Below, one piece after another: positions 13,145 to 25,349 of a stretch of DNA of 64,000 bases (its first letter is position 1; the number at the start of each line of letters is the position of its first letter). The notes under the pieces were generated by a model, which saw nothing but the letters and a program-made list of their open reading frames with translations, made no database searches and had not been told where the DNA came from. Source of the DNA: Proteles cristata cristata (Eukaryota > Chordata > Mammalia > Carnivora > Hyaenidae); assembly GCA_017311185.1 (NCBI GenBank), contig JAESUZ010005464.1, positions 168,501 to 232,500 of the forward strand. Reading direction: 5' to 3'. The translations under genes were made by a program, and so were the position numbers.

Positions 13145-13207
13145 CTAGCCATCAACAACATCAACAAAAACAAAAAACAAAGAAAAAACAAAAACAAAAA
13201 AAACAAG
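13145..13207 (+). repeat. A-rich (CAAAAA)n low-complexity tract
   Basis: Sixty bases of almost pure A with regularly spaced C and an occasional G. It could be the decayed tail of a lost retroposon, but no body is visible upstream. Confidence 0.8.
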
Positions 13208-13235
13208 GCAGCAGCTTCAAAAGATTCTCATAAAA

Positions 13236-13460
13236 GGGCACCTGGGTGGCTCAGTCCATGAAGCATCCGACTTGGGCTCAGGTCATGATCTCACATTGCA
13301 TGAGTTCAAGCCCTGCATTGGGCTTTGTGCTGACAGCTCAGAGCTTGGAGCCTGCTTCCAATTCTGTGTCTCCTTCTCTCTCTGCCCCTCCCATGCTCAT
13401 GCTCTCTTTCTCTGTCTGTTTCTCAATAATAAATAATGTTAAAAAAATAAAAAATAAAAT
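13236..13460 (+). mobile_element. CanSINE
   Basis: Begins gggcacctgggtggctcag, with the B-box region tgagttcaagccctgcattg, body ctgacagctcagagcttgg, a CT-rich stretch and an AATAAATAATGTTAAAAA tail. A short deletion in the head has removed part of the tcggttaagc segment (now 'tccatgaagc'). Confidence 0.92.
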
Positions 13461-13469
13461 GAATAATCT

Positions 13470-14390
13470 TGTAAAAACAAAGTATAAATTTGAAGGTATC
13501 ACTAACTGTGCAGACAAGAATAAGAGAACAGTTTGAAAATGGAGTTGACACTTTGTTCTAGGGCACACACTTTGTTAGCCAAGCTCGGAGTTAAAAACTG
13601 TAACAACACAATCAGTTCTGATCAAAAGTTAGCCCCCAGTTCCAAAACTACAGAGATGATGAAATGAAACATAGACTAACACATACTGTCATTAAGAAGG
13701 AATATATTGAAAGGAAGTGTATACTCTGCCTTGAAAAATGTTAACACGGAAGTGCCGCAATTAGAAAAATAGGGAGAATAACCCCTGTACTTTTTAAACC
13801 AATGTTTAAATTCACCTCCTGATCCTTAGAAAATTTCACTAAGTGGTGTTCTGAAGCCTTTTGTGAAGTGTTTACTAGGAGGCCAAAGTAAAAAAGCTAC
13901 GTATTTTCAGAAACTCTGTTTTCCCTCCTAGTACAAGACCAGATAAAAGATACTATGTTGAAAACTATCTGAAATGAGTTTCTCTGTCACAAAGTGCTGT
14001 GACAGTATTATTGAAGACATCACTGAATCTTGAAGAAGCAAATCTGTATTGGAACAGGTTATGGAGGGCAGAAGACTTGCTTTACATTTGTAAGATGTTA
14101 GATCTAGCCTATTGTACTTGTTCATTTCTGTTTCACCAATGAAATACGCTAAGTGCCCCCTTTTGGTGAGCCATTGCTAGATGAAATTCATTCACAATCT
14201 TTATGGAAATGTGAGAAAAACCAAGTAGTGTTTCCTCTTGAGAAGCAGCTGTTTCTTAGAGAAGGATTCCAGAGTGAGGTTATAAGACAGAAATTCATTC
14301 ACTGCATCATTCATAAGCGAGATAGGACAACCAAGATGTTGAAGCCAGAGGTATACAAAATGCTGCTGGATACTTCATAATTAATTTCAT
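13470..14390. other. Unique sequence, no gene seen
   Basis: AT-rich, nothing recognisable. The small open frames at 13928-14125 (minus) and 14153-14380 (plus) show no known motif. Confidence 0.45.
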
Positions 14391-14405
14391 AAAAAACAAA
14401 GCTGT

Positions 14406-14686
14406 CAGGCAGAGAAAGACAAATATCATATGTGTGCACGTATAGGAGGATTAGGAGGAACTTAACAGAGGACCAAGGGGGAGAAGAAGGGCGAAAATGG
14501 TGGGGGAAAGGGAGAGAGGCAAACCATGAGAGACTCTTGAATGCTGACAAAAACTGAGGACTGGTGGATGTGGGGGGAGGAGGGATGGGCATGGAGGAGG
14601 ACACTTGTGGGGATGAGCACTGGGTGTTATGTGGAAACTAATTTGACAATAAACTATTTGTAAAAAAAAAAAAAGTGAACAAAAAA
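14406..14686 (+). mobile_element. 5'-truncated carnivore L1, 3' UTR only
   Basis: The landmarks aaaccatgagagactcttga, a G-rich middle, 'gatgagcactgggtgttatg' and a terminal poly-A are those of the carnivore L1 3' end. A perfect 15-bp target duplication (aaaaaacaaagctgt) flanks it at 14391-14405 and 14687-14701. No ORF2 sequence is present, so it was truncated on insertion and is inert. It is younger than the L1M fragments elsewhere in the window. Confidence 0.9.
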
Positions 14687-14701
14687 AAAAAACAAAGCTG
14701 T

Positions 14702-17068
14702 AATATACAGTGTAGTCAAAGCAATACAATATTCTGTATTAAGTTGCAAAGAAACCATGAAAATCTTCTGTACCTCACAGAAGTTTGCTGGTCATCTTAT
14801 TAAAAAATAATTGAATTGTCAAACTTAGAGATAAGTTACATTCATTTTTCTTTTTATAAAAGGGAAAGGGCTCCATATTTTGTTAATCATTTCTGTGATA
14901 ATGAGCAACTTCAGTAGTGTGCTACTTATGGGTCATTTTTTTTTAAAAAACACAGAGCATAAATATTTGTCCTTTCAAGATAAAGATATCACTTTAACAA
15001 TAAGTAAGAAAGTACCTGAATTTTGAAGAAAATTATAGAGAGAACATTGTGAAAAAAATGTGTTTGGAAATGTTTACACTGTGATTTTTTGTTTGTTTAA
15101 AACTATGACAGCCATTAAAACTCAGCTTCGTAAAATAAACTGAACGTGGAATTAAACCTTCGAATTAACATATCACAAATAATTAATCTAGCTTTTCAAA
15201 CAGGAGGCATATTCATTCACACTGTTCTTGATAAAATAATGATTGTTTAGTAAGATAAAGTATCTGTACTCTTACATAAAGAAATATCGTTTATTTATCT
15301 TGTAGTTTTGTGATTTGGATGCTTGTTTATTATAAAACACCTAATATAGTACATTGCACATATCGAGTAAGTAAGAGTGGCGTGCATGCTCAAAAGTATT
15401 TTAGTATTGGGATTCGTGAACTCCGTAATTTTCAAAACTGTTGCTCTCCGCTAAAGATTCTTAAACTTTTGGTGGCAGGGAACAGCCACAGATTCCTTGA
15501 GACAATAAAAAATATGTACCATCTTTGAGACAAATGATACACAGATGCCAAAAAAACTGTGCCCAGAATCAGGGCAATCACGTGGCCCACTAAATAGCTT
15601 TTGTCACGGACTCTGATAAACGCCCTGGATGAGGCCAAGAACGCCCTAAGGAGTTATGTGACTTACTTAACGCAGGGCAGGGTCGCACAATGACATAATC
15701 TCATCTTTCAATCAAGACCTGTTGAGCGGATGTCATTACAGGCTTTAGCCTGGCCGGTGAGGATGCAAACACGAGGATGGAACTCTCTCTGGGTCCCCAA
15801 GGAATCCGCAATTTCAGCGGAGACTCCAGTGTGCAAGAAATAATCACAACTCCATTTGTGTTTAGGAGAAACTTGTTTCCTCGGCCGACATTAAATGCAT
15901 GTGTCCAACTGTGTGAGGGCATTTTGCTAAACAGCCTTCACAGAGAACGCAGAGATGGGTAAGGCGACACTTGTAGATAATCAAGTGCCAATTACTGGCT
16001 TCAGCTTCCAGTGCTTTTTCTAATGCACCTTTTACACTGCTGAACCTTCTAATGCTTCTCCTTGCAGCTTGCTGCTCTGTTTCCTTCATGCACTAAATGA
16101 TGATGTACAAGTAAAGGGAGGTGAGGCAGGGGGTGATCATCCTTCCTATTTCTAGGCAACCAAAGCTCACTCTTTGGGTTTACGTGCACCAGCATGCACT
16201 CCTCTGCTTGTGGAAGAGAGACTGAACTCTCAGATAAATTGGCAAATGGAAGACAACAGGGAGTAATAAAGGAGGTATGGAATTTTATAAGCTTCATGAT
16301 CTCTTTCCCCAAAGGCCTGAATCGATGTAATGAGGTAGTAGAACAAATTCCTGCCAAGTCTGAATTTATTCCTATAAGGGGGGAAAAAAAAAAGGAATGA
16401 TAGGAATAAAGTAAATGCAAAAGATTTTTTTTTCTGCCCAGGTCGTTTGTTGGTAATATTCTTGAAGGTGATGTAGAGTTTTTCCTACAAATATTGGGTT
16501 CTTTGTGGGGACTAAAAATAAACAGATCAGCTCAGGGAAACAGGCAAGCACTATTGATCTGTGTCAGGGCCATTTCCACTTTAATGTTTGCAAAAGGCAC
16601 AGCCCAGTTTTGCAAACCTATTTATAGGGAGCAGCTTCCTCATTGCTATATATAGATGATGAAAACAAGGTGGACTGTCAGGTAATTTGGGTTTATGTTA
16701 GGAAACAGGACTGGGGGGGAGTAATCTCCTCCAGAATAGTGAGAAGGGCTTATCCCTCGTGTTCCTCTGCCTGTGCCCACCTGTGGCCTGCGAGCCGCCT
16801 CCAGCTGGTGTTTACCTCGCAGCTGCGCCAGCCTCCCTCCCCCTGTGGCAGAAGCAGGGCCTAAAACAAACAGGGTGCCTCCAAGACCCCTCCTGCCCCT
16901 CTGGCCCTGGAGAGAGCTCTGACTCCCCACTGGTATTGACTGTGCTTGTGCATACCTGTGTGTGGGCGTGTGGGTCAGTGTACATGTATGTGCCCCTGGA
17001 ATGTTTCGGTGGCATCCTCTCTGACATTTGGTTCTCCATTTTTTAAAAAAAAATTTGGGGGGGCTGGG
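14702..17068. other. Repeat-free unique block
   Basis: About 2.4 kb with no interspersed repeat. I see no exon; open frames reach 123 codons (16049-16420 minus) without recognisable motifs. The 3' half contains the MEF2-site cluster listed separately. The segment 15860-16100 is also dense in TAAT and AATTAC cores and could be another regulatory element. Confidence 0.5.
16512..16825. promoter_or_regulatory. Candidate enhancer: three MEF2-type sites, inverted repeat, two E-boxes
   Basis: Three perfect matches to the MEF2 consensus YTA(A/T)4TAR lie within 145 bp: CTAAAAATAA (16512-16521), CTATTTATAG (16618-16627) and CTATATATAG (16646-16655). Between the first two is a perfect 10-bp inverted repeat, GTTTGCAAAA (16586-16595) and TTTTGCAAAC (16608-16617), with a 12-base loop; each arm contains a C/EBP- or POU-like TTTGCAAA word. 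Two CAGCTG E-boxes follow at 16802-16807 and 16820-16825. MEF2 plus CAGCTG is the classical grammar of muscle and some neural enhancers. The sites are seen directly; the function is inferred. Confidence 0.4.
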
Positions 17069-17300
17069 GAGTGCCTGGGTGGCTCAGCCAGTTAAGCATC
17101 CGACTTCAGCTCAGGTTATGATCTCACAGTTCTTGAGTTCCAGCCCCGGGTCAGGCTCTGTGCTGACAGCTCAGAGCCTGGAGCCTGCTTCAGATTCTGT
17201 GTCTCCCTCTCTCTCTCTCTCTGCGCTTCCCCTGCTCACACTCTGTGTCTTTATCTCTCAAATATAGATAAACATTAAAAATAAGATAAAATAAAATATT
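17069..17300 (+). mobile_element. CanSINE
   Basis: Head agtgcctgggtggctcagcc, body ctgacagctcagagcctgg, an expanded (CT)n tract (17208-17222) and a tail with ATAAACATTAAAAATAAG. I could not fix a clear target duplication because both flanks are A-rich. Confidence 0.93.
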
Positions 17301-19129
17301 TTTTTCTAATTGTTTCTCTCTCCTCATTTCCTACCAGAGCTATTTACTCCTCTAATACCCTCCCCCGCCCCCAACACTTATTTTTCTAGTTTCCTTCCCA
17401 CCCTATTCACCAAGTCTCCACCCCTGGGCTCTTCTCTCTTCTTTTCTTACACCTGTCAGTTCAATTCAACAAGCGTTAGTGAGTGCTGAGCCCCTTCGAA
17501 GTTCTGGGACTAAAGGAACAAGCAAGACAGGATCTCTGTCCTCAAGTCGCTCTGTCCAGGGGGACTTGCGGTCTGTGCCCTGCCCTCTGCTCTCCACTGC
17601 CATTATCGATCGCTCCCTCCGGGCCAAGTTTCCCACCTCCACTGTAGTAACAGCTAAGCACTGGTTCAGAAGACATTAATTTCCCCCACGAATGCCTGAT
17701 TTATGGAAGGAACAGGGCTTGTAGCAAGGGGCGCAGATACCCTGAAATGTGATCAGGGCTTGGATTCTGAGTGTTAAAAAGATCAAAGGGATGCGAACGG
17801 GCCCTACCACTTTCTGGACGCTCCGAAGTGATGCTATTTTACCCGCAGGCATAGTTGTCCAGGCTCTGGGGAATGGCCTGTTGATGGTTTCCTCTCTGGT
17901 GTGGTATTCTTAGTGCCAGTGCAGCACTGGGATGCTAAAATAACTAACCATTTTTAAGTCAGTACAGAAAACAAAAGGACCAGCCCCGATGCAGTGTAGT
18001 AACCGCTTACTCCAGCCTGGGGCTGGTGAAATCATCTCTGTGCCCATTTCATCCCTTTAGATCTTTTACACTGTAAGTTTCTCTTCCGATCCAAATACAA
18101 CATGAGTTTATTCTCAATCAAAGAGATGCTAAGAAAAGTGACAGGGAGTACATCTTTCAGTCACAAAACTATGCCAGTTGTATACAGGCCAGACTGAAAA
18201 GCAAGTGGTGGAGATGGAACTGGCCAGCTAAAAAAACATTTTAAATATAACCCTCATCTCTCTGTCTCGGTCTTCTGATAATCACCAAATGGTATCGGGG
18301 CTGAGATAATGCGAGATCTTTACCCTTCAAGGCCTCGCTGTGTGGAGGGAATTCTCAACTGGTTTCATCATCCATGATAGGGTTAACATCTTTCTGGTGG
18401 CTGGGAAACCTCACTGACTTCCCAGCTTCATTCTTTACACCCTTTTGTGCCTTGTCCTGCTTCACTGCATCTACTGTCTTCATCCCTGGTCTTCCTCGGT
18501 TTCCCCTTCCATGCCCTCTGGAATGTGTCACTATGAATCTTTTCCATTCTGCCATGTCTCTGAGGGGCATGCATCCAACTGATGACAGCTGTCTTTCTTG
18601 AGCCTTCGGTAAAGTAATTCATGCTTGCCTTTTCAAAGAGGAGTTCTGGTGTGAGGTCACTGGCACTGCTGTATCCAAATTATTCCTCATCCTCCTGTGT
18701 GTTCTAACATGGCCTACTGTTCTAGGCCAAATAAAAATGGCTGGGACCAAATCCACCATAACTTGCCCTGATCACTCGCCATTGCACAGAGAACAGATTG
18801 GACGTGGGCAAAAGTAGAAGTAGAGGAACCAATTAAGAGGCTACCAGAATAATGCAGGAGAGATCTGATGACGGCTTGGGGAAGGTGATGGCAGTGGCGA
18901 TGGAGAGTGTATAATTTCAAGGTGGAAGAACAAATGGGACTTGATAATGATCTCAATATGTGTGATAAGGAATGGAATGGAAGCACGATGCCTCCTGCGT
19001 TTGGGGGATAGCGAAGTTAATAAGGGAGGTCTGGTAAGGAGAGGGGAATAGATAGACCTAGCACAAATGAAGTTGGGGAAATGATATTAAAGATCTCTTT
19101 CAATTAACAAGTGAGAATTTGACCTAAGG
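17301..19129. other. Unique sequence, no gene seen
   Basis: No interspersed repeat recognised. It has a pyrimidine-rich start (17310-17460) and otherwise mixed composition. Short open frames on both strands at 18355-18622 overlap one another and show no known domain. Confidence 0.45.
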
Positions 19130-19138
19130 TCATGAATA

Positions 19139-19360
19139 GGAGGGGCACCTGGGTGGCTCAGTCGGTTAAGCGTCCATCTTCAGCTCATATCATGATCTCC
19201 CAGTTGGTGGTTTCAAGCCCCACATTGGGCTCTGTGCTGAGAGCTCCGAGCCTGGAGCCTGCTTCAGATTCTGTGTCTCCCTCTCTCTCTGCCCCTCCCC
19301 TGCTTGTGCTCTGTATCTCTTTATCTCTCAAAAATAAATAAAAATGTTTTTTAAAAAAGA
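19139..19360 (+). mobile_element. CanSINE
   Basis: Complete element starting ggggcacctgggtggctcag, with a B-box-like segment gtttcaagccccacattggg, a CT stretch and a tail of AAAATAAATAAAAATG. A 9-bp target duplication (tcatgaata) sits at 19130-19138 and 19361-19369, extended upstream by imperfectly matching bases. Confidence 0.94.
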
Positions 19361-19369
19361 TCATGAATA

Positions 19370-21387
19370 TTAAAATACATGTAGTAGTTCTTTGAAAACT
19401 GTGAAGTTCAGGATGACTGTAAGGCACTGGTATTATTTGCTTTGTTCCATAACATGGCCTTGATGAAGTGGTCTGACTTCCACCCCCAGTGTGGCACGTC
19501 ACTGATGCAAAAGTTCTGTGAGGGGGACGGCGGTGCCCTATCCTCTCTAACCTCAGTGCTAACAGTCTCACAGTAATAGGTGTTTGGTATGTTTGTTGAA
19601 CGAGTTAGGTCGCATATTTGACTTACAGAAGAGAGATGACCATCTGGGCACAAACAGCATGTTTTGAAAATACTTCAGTCTTTGAGGGAGAGCGCTGCCC
19701 CCTCCCCCCCCAAGTGCCAGATGTCACAGTACCAGGGACTAAATCAGCTGGGAGACATTGCCACCAGATGACTGTGTGTGCAGAAACGGTAATGGTGGCA
19801 AGGCCCGTTTATGCCTGTGAATAGAACACGGAGGGCCCAGTCTGAACATCAGTCAGAAAGTAGCTTTTTAGAAAAAAGGAAGAAAATGGACCCCTTTCCC
19901 CCATCATCTCCATTAGCTAAAAAACTAATTATACCAATTGGCAAAATTTTATGTGTTTGCCCCGACTGAGGCCTATAGCTCACAGACCTGCCAGTATTAC
20001 ACGATCAATATAAAAATTCCAGTTGTTTTGCTGACTTAGGTATTCACTGAGGGATTATTTGGGAGACAGACCTGAAAAGCAATTATGTGAAAAGTTCGAT
20101 ATACTAGTTCTCCTTCAGAGGGGTTGCTGAGAGGGTACTTTCTGGAAACTTCTCCGGTTTTCTTGGCAGAAAGAAAACTTCCTCCTGATGGCTTGTGGCC
20201 TGTGGTGCTACATCTTCCAGGTCTTAGTTTGGTGCTTCAGTCTGTCACTGTGGGGCCTCTTGAAGCAACATCCACAAATATTCTGGAGCTTGTTCCTTTG
20301 ACCACATATTGCAATCGCTTTTCAGTTTGTTGTGGCGTGGCGTGGCCTGGGATCGGCAAGGAAGAAGTGGTGCAGGGAAACGAGTAAGATTCTTGTGGAA
20401 AAGACCACTTTCCTCAGGTTGATATCTGTGGAGGTATCTGTTCATTTCCTCCCGGCGTGGATTTTACAACATCTGGGAAGCTCTCTCCTCTCCACCCAGA
20501 TTCTTGACCCTCCCCCACCTCCTCCCCCACTCCCCACCCCACCCACCTCTTCTCCCCAGGGTGTGAAAGTACATTTGTGGCCGTCCCACAGCTGATGGCT
20601 TCCGTGTGTGGCCTCAGCCACGGAATGCTGAGTGTCTGCACTGGGGTTGCTGAGCACCAAGTTGGTGTGAAGTCCAGCGCCCATTTAGGGGAGCCGCTCT
20701 GGTTTCGCCCCCGATCCATGCTGGAGCGCATTCTCCAACCTGAGGAAAGCCCAGCGGTGGCTTGAAAAGGGAGTGGGAATTTGGGCTATACCCTCAGCTG
20801 CTAGAGAGAATTCTCGTTCACCACAGGTCAGCACAGGTCAGCACCTTCTGCTTTCTGACCAACAGCCCTGCCTGATTGGTACCTGGTCATTCGGCTCACT
20901 GGCTGCCGCATGGGCCACTTGGAGGCTGTTGTTGCTTCCGCACCTCCATGACGCTCCCCACCCCCCCGGCCCCCCACTCCTTGCCCATCAAGTTTTGCAA
21001 CTTACTCTGTGGCCCACGCAGAGTAAAGAAATCCCCCACAACCTAGGAATTCCAGTGTTGTGAGATGGATTATTTTCCACCATTGAAGAGATCATTTTAT
21101 GTTGCCAGTGAGGAGAGCTTTTAGGAATAGGCTACTATTCTTTACCCCCTCCTTCATGCTTCCTCAGTTGTCCTTCGAGTGCCAGTAACACCCACTGGGT
21201 TTCTGTACTAAAAGTGCTTCAGTATCTTCTTGCTAATGATAAATAATCAGCTGATTATTGATTCTGATCTTCTAAAATAACTGGCCATGTGTCTTTGCCA
21301 TATTGATGCTCTGATGGAATGATGGCTCATTCCTCAAGAATGGTGGCAGTCAAGCCTAGGTTGACCACATGTACTAAATGCACACAA
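19370..21387. other. Unique GC-richer block, no gene seen
   Basis: Contains a C-rich tract at 20509-20547 and a duplicated word cacaggtcag near 20822. Open frames of 80-105 codons in 20332-21063 arise from the GC-rich composition and lack recognisable domains. Confidence 0.4.
20509..20547 (-). other. C-rich tract, G-quadruplex motif on minus strand
   Basis: Repeated C-runs of 3-5 separated by short A/T-containing spacers give many overlapping G-quadruplex solutions on the minus strand. Confidence 0.6.
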
Positions 21388-21497
21388 AGACACCTGGCTG
21401 GCTCAGCCAGAAAAACATGCAACTGTTCATCACAAGGCTGTGAGTTTGAGCCCCACAGTGGGTGGAGAGATTACTAAAAATACTAAACAAACTTAAA
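21388..21497 (+). mobile_element. Short old CanSINE fragment
   Basis: Only the tRNA-like part is present: gacacctggctggctcagcc, then tgagtttgagccccacagtg, going straight into an A-rich tail (aaaaatactaaacaaac). It lacks the felid ctgacagctcagagcctgg body, so it is either an older short subfamily or a degraded copy. Confidence 0.7.
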
Positions 21498-21499
21498 TG

Positions 21500-22324
21500 G
21501 ATGCAGAGAATTATTGCTGACCTAACAGTTTCTAGAGAAGATATGGAAAAAGGATAATCTTAGTAAAAAAAAAAAAAATAGTGTCCAGTCATTTTGGGTA
21601 AACTGGCATTTAGGAAAATAAACCAAATAGGTTATTCGACTGTTTCTGTTAGAAACAGGATCTGAATCTATAAGCAAGACTGGGCTGAGTTCCCTGGTCC
21701 TTTCACTTCGGGGTATCAGATGGTAAGAAATACCAAGCCTGTAGACCACAGAGGAGATCCTCTTCCTCCTCCATCTCCACGCTTGCTAGAGGAGGAGAGT
21801 GTTTCCCTGTTAATGCGTATTTGGATGATCACCGTTCTCATATCGGTAATGATAATGTGGCAGTGAAGGTTCTCATGCATTTGTTATTAGTGTTTTCGCT
21901 AACGCTGCTCCTTGAGGTGATTAAAGATCCTGGATCTATACCCCACTGGAGGGGAGCAAATACTCTGACCCCATTTAAAGCCACCACCAGTGTGCCCTCC
22001 TAACCCTTTCCCTTTTCTTGTTCTCTCCCACACTTGACTCTTCATAACCCAGTGATCGACCACAAGTGATCCAGGCCCCCACTGAAATGACTCTGTGGAC
22101 AAGGCAGGTGACGTAAACATGTGTCGCTCTAGTGCGTGAGGGATAGGAGAGCACCAGGACTCTCAGAGAACAGAGGGGCCTGAGGCCTGAAGGTTGTGAA
22201 ATCCTCCCCTCGCCCCCTCACACGTTCTTTCTACCCTAAATGTAATACCCATGGCTGCAGGCTCCAGGATGCCAGTGGAAAAGTGTTTCAGGAAATCTAC
22301 ACCCATAAGGCCCTTTACGCAAAG
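21500..22324. other. Unique sequence, no gene seen
   Basis: An A14 run at 21567-21580 is the only low-complexity feature. The open frames are short and unrelated to known families. Confidence 0.4.
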
Positions 22325-22592
22325 TATTTCTCAGCCTGGAATGTCTGCAGTCCCACACCTCATCCTCCACAGCTCGGCTTGAATTCCGCCTTCCCAGACT
22401 GTTCCAGTTCCCCTTCCCCCTTGCTGCCTTAGCACCATCTTTATGCTTCTGCTCACCACACATCCCACTCCGCCTTCCGCTGGACGTATTGGAGTAGCTG
22501 TACTAGGCTGCTGAAAGGCTGCGTCTTCGAGTTTCTCATTCCATCTGCCCCTAGCATTCATTTCCATACAGCAGATTCTCAGTAAATCTTTA
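22325..22592 (+). mobile_element. LINE-2 3' end remnant
   Basis: The order cagcctggaatgtctgcag, cttccccttgctgcc-like pyrimidine stretch, and the terminal 'gcagattctcagtaaatctttactggg' parallels the L2 3' end, which closes with ggcgctcaataaatatttg. Heavily diverged. Confidence 0.6.
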
Positions 22593-23309
22593 CTGGGAGA
22601 AGGATAGGGGAGAAAGCAAGCCTAGATTCAAATCACAACCATTCAAAATGGAGACACTATATTATACTACACTCGTGGCATCCAGTGGAAAAGTAAGCAA
22701 AAACTTTTGAATGCTCAGGACATGAATATTTCTCTGCCAGAAGTAATTCTGGACTAGTCATCTATAAGCATATCACTGAATTAGGGGAGTCCCTCTTTTC
22801 TCTGTTATGTCCAGATGGACTGTTAAAGATTAGTGTGCTTCATTCATTCCTTTTTTTCACTTATTCATTTATAGAAAACACAAGCACAGGGCAGGCTTGA
22901 ATTCTCGGTGTGAAATAATTCCTTGACTCCAGGGATCATGTAACCTGTGGCATCCAAGCACGTAGAACTCTAGGAGACGCAAGGTAGGAATAGTGCACCA
23001 CCCTGCAGAATAAATAGTGCCTTAGTTTCAAAATGTGAGAAGCTCTCTCACGAAGAACAGGCTTCAGAACATCCTAAATGAGTAACCTGATGCACGGTAA
23101 CAGGCTGGCGCAGTAGCCCTATTGATTTATGTATTAGTGCTTTATTTAAACTCTGTGTGCAAAGGTAACTGAATAGTACCTGGCTTCTGAGTCCCACTGG
23201 ACCTGTCCTGGGAGACGGCCTCCAGATCTTGATGTAGGTGGAAGTTAATCAGTTGTTTTGAAGTCTGTCTTTGTTAATCATTGAGCACTTAATGCTGAGA
23301 TTTTATCTT

Positions 23310-23950
23310 CAAGGTGGGTTTATTGAGGTACAACTCGGACTAGATTCACCCTTTTTCTAGTGTACAAGACCATGTATTTTAATAAATGCATACGGTCGTG
23401 TGACTACCACCGTAATCAAGATACAGGATGGCGTCAGCACCCCCCAAATTGCTTTCATGCTCTCTTGAAGTCAACCTTCCCTTGCACACCCAGCCCCTGG
23501 CCACTATTGACCTGTTTTCTGACCCTGTAATTTTGCCTTTTCCAGGATGTTCTATAAATGAAATCACATGGTGTATAGGCTTTTGAGTCTGGTTTCTTTC
23601 ATGTAGCATAATGAGATCCATCCATGTTGTTCTGTGTATCGGTAGCTCATTTCTTTTTATTGCTCAGTAGGATTCCCTTCATTGTATGAATGTCTACAGT
23701 TTATCTCTTCACCAGTGGAAGGACATCTGGGTTCCTTCCACATTGGGGTCCTTATAACAAGAAAGTTCCTATAAACATTCATATCCCGTTTTTTCCTGTG
23801 TGAATATGTGTGGTCAATCACCTTACCTACATACCTAAGCATGAGATTGCTGAGTTGAATGACAGGTGTATGTTTAATTCTTATTAAGAAACTGCTGAAT
23901 CATTTTTCAAAGCAGCTGTTCTATTTTGCGTTGCTACAATATTCACTGAG
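23310..23950 (-). mobile_element. LINE-1 (L1M-type) 3' end remnant
   Basis: On the plus strand it reads as reversed L1: tttattgaggtacaactcgg, accaccgtaatcaagataca, ccttttccaggatgttctat, gaaatcacatggtgtatagg, cataatgagatccatccatg, then the reversed ORF2 C-terminal segment (ctcttcaccagtggaaggac, gagattgctgagttgaatga). Many substitutions and indels break every frame. Confidence 0.88.
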
Positions 23951-24683
23951 AGAGGTCCACCCTTATGGTTACATCCATACCATTTTAGATCATTTCAGGA
24001 GGATTATCTATTCCAGGTAGATTGAGTCTCTCAAGGTGTCATTTGTCAGCTATGGGTACCTTGAGAGGAAGACAGAAATGGAATAGGGGTGTGGACCCAA
24101 ACTCAATGGGTTAAGCTCTGTATTTACAAACAGAACTTTTTTGTCTCCTAACTAAAAATGATTAAAGTGAATGTTTGGCTGCTTGGCAAGATTCTGCCCT
24201 GATATTCAGGGGAGATTAGAGTAGCTTTGCAGATAAGCTCAGAAAATCTAGCGGGCCACCGAGTCATTTCCCAGCCCTCAGGCAGTCACCGGGTGTCCTG
24301 GTGCTGACGGCACTGGACAGGGTCGAGTCCTGGGAGGGAATCTGAAAATGGCACACCTCTTAAAGGTGATATTTCCCAGCTTTGGACAAATTCTCAATTG
24401 CCTAATAACTGATTTCTTTTACCTCCTCACCTAAATGCTTTCACACCCTGACCACGGTAGACACTTTGCAGGCAAGGATTCTTATCATCTAGTTTATGTT
24501 TGGTTGAAATAGGGGATTGCGGAGTTGACCTCCACACCTGGCCTCAGAACCTCAGCCCTAACGCAGGGGAAGTCTGTCTGAGTGCTTTCTGGCTTTGTGC
24601 TCCGCAGGAAGATCAGCTCAAAGGCTATTTGGGTTGGAGGCCCGTTCCTCCCATGGGTCATAGTAGCTGGCTTTAGAATTGAC

Positions 24684-24708
24684 TGGGGGTGGGGTGGGGG
24701 GGAGGGGG
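24684..24708 (+). other. Strong G-quadruplex motif
   Basis: G-runs of 5, 4, 7 and 5 are separated by single-base loops (T, T, A). Single-base loops with long G-runs give the most stable class of intramolecular quadruplex. Confidence 0.7.
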
Positions 24709-25349
24709 CATCAAAAACAGGAAGGAAAAAAAAATCAGTGACTCGTGGAATGTCTAATGCCCTTTGGTAACCTTCAGAGTTCTGTGGTAACCGCATAGGC
24801 ACCCTGACCAGCAAATCCAGCCAGTGACCTCTAGGAACCGGTTACTCGGCATATGTAAGAAGGAATTCGCAGAGGGATCCTGACTATGGAAAAAGGTTCA
24901 GCCCACGGCTCAACTCCGTGGGGCTTTTGTACTTTACCCACAAACTCCACTTTAACAAAATAGGAAGGAGAGGGGAGAGTGAACGGAAAATGGTCATTTT
25001 TCTGTCTGATTATGCTTCATGGAAGCAAATGGAAATGTCCATTCAGTACCCACCTCTCAGCCACAGAGTTACAGGCGCCGTTTCTTCCTTCCCTGAGCAT
25101 GGGTCCATCTTGGAGGTACCAGGAAGGGCTCTGTCTGCAGCATCGACAGGCGGGTCTTGTGTTCCATCAGGCTGATTTGACGTTCTCCTTATGGATACCA
25201 GTTTGGACGGGATAGTAAAGGTCAATAAATGGGATACCTGTGGTATGGAGAGGAAGAGGTTTGTTTTGTTTCCAGCTACAGATGTGACTGCAGGTGAACT
25301 TTTTAGAGCTGAGTCACCAGAATGTGAGAGCAGAGGAAGAGCTGGGCTG

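Noticed and set aside
17028..17267. Recurring peptide of the type WVAQSVKHPTSAQVMISQ, found in many open frames across the window
   Set aside because: It is the CanSINE read in one frame (same peptide at 13246, 19132, 26528, 36503, 51797, 56910 and elsewhere). It reflects the repeat, not a protein family.
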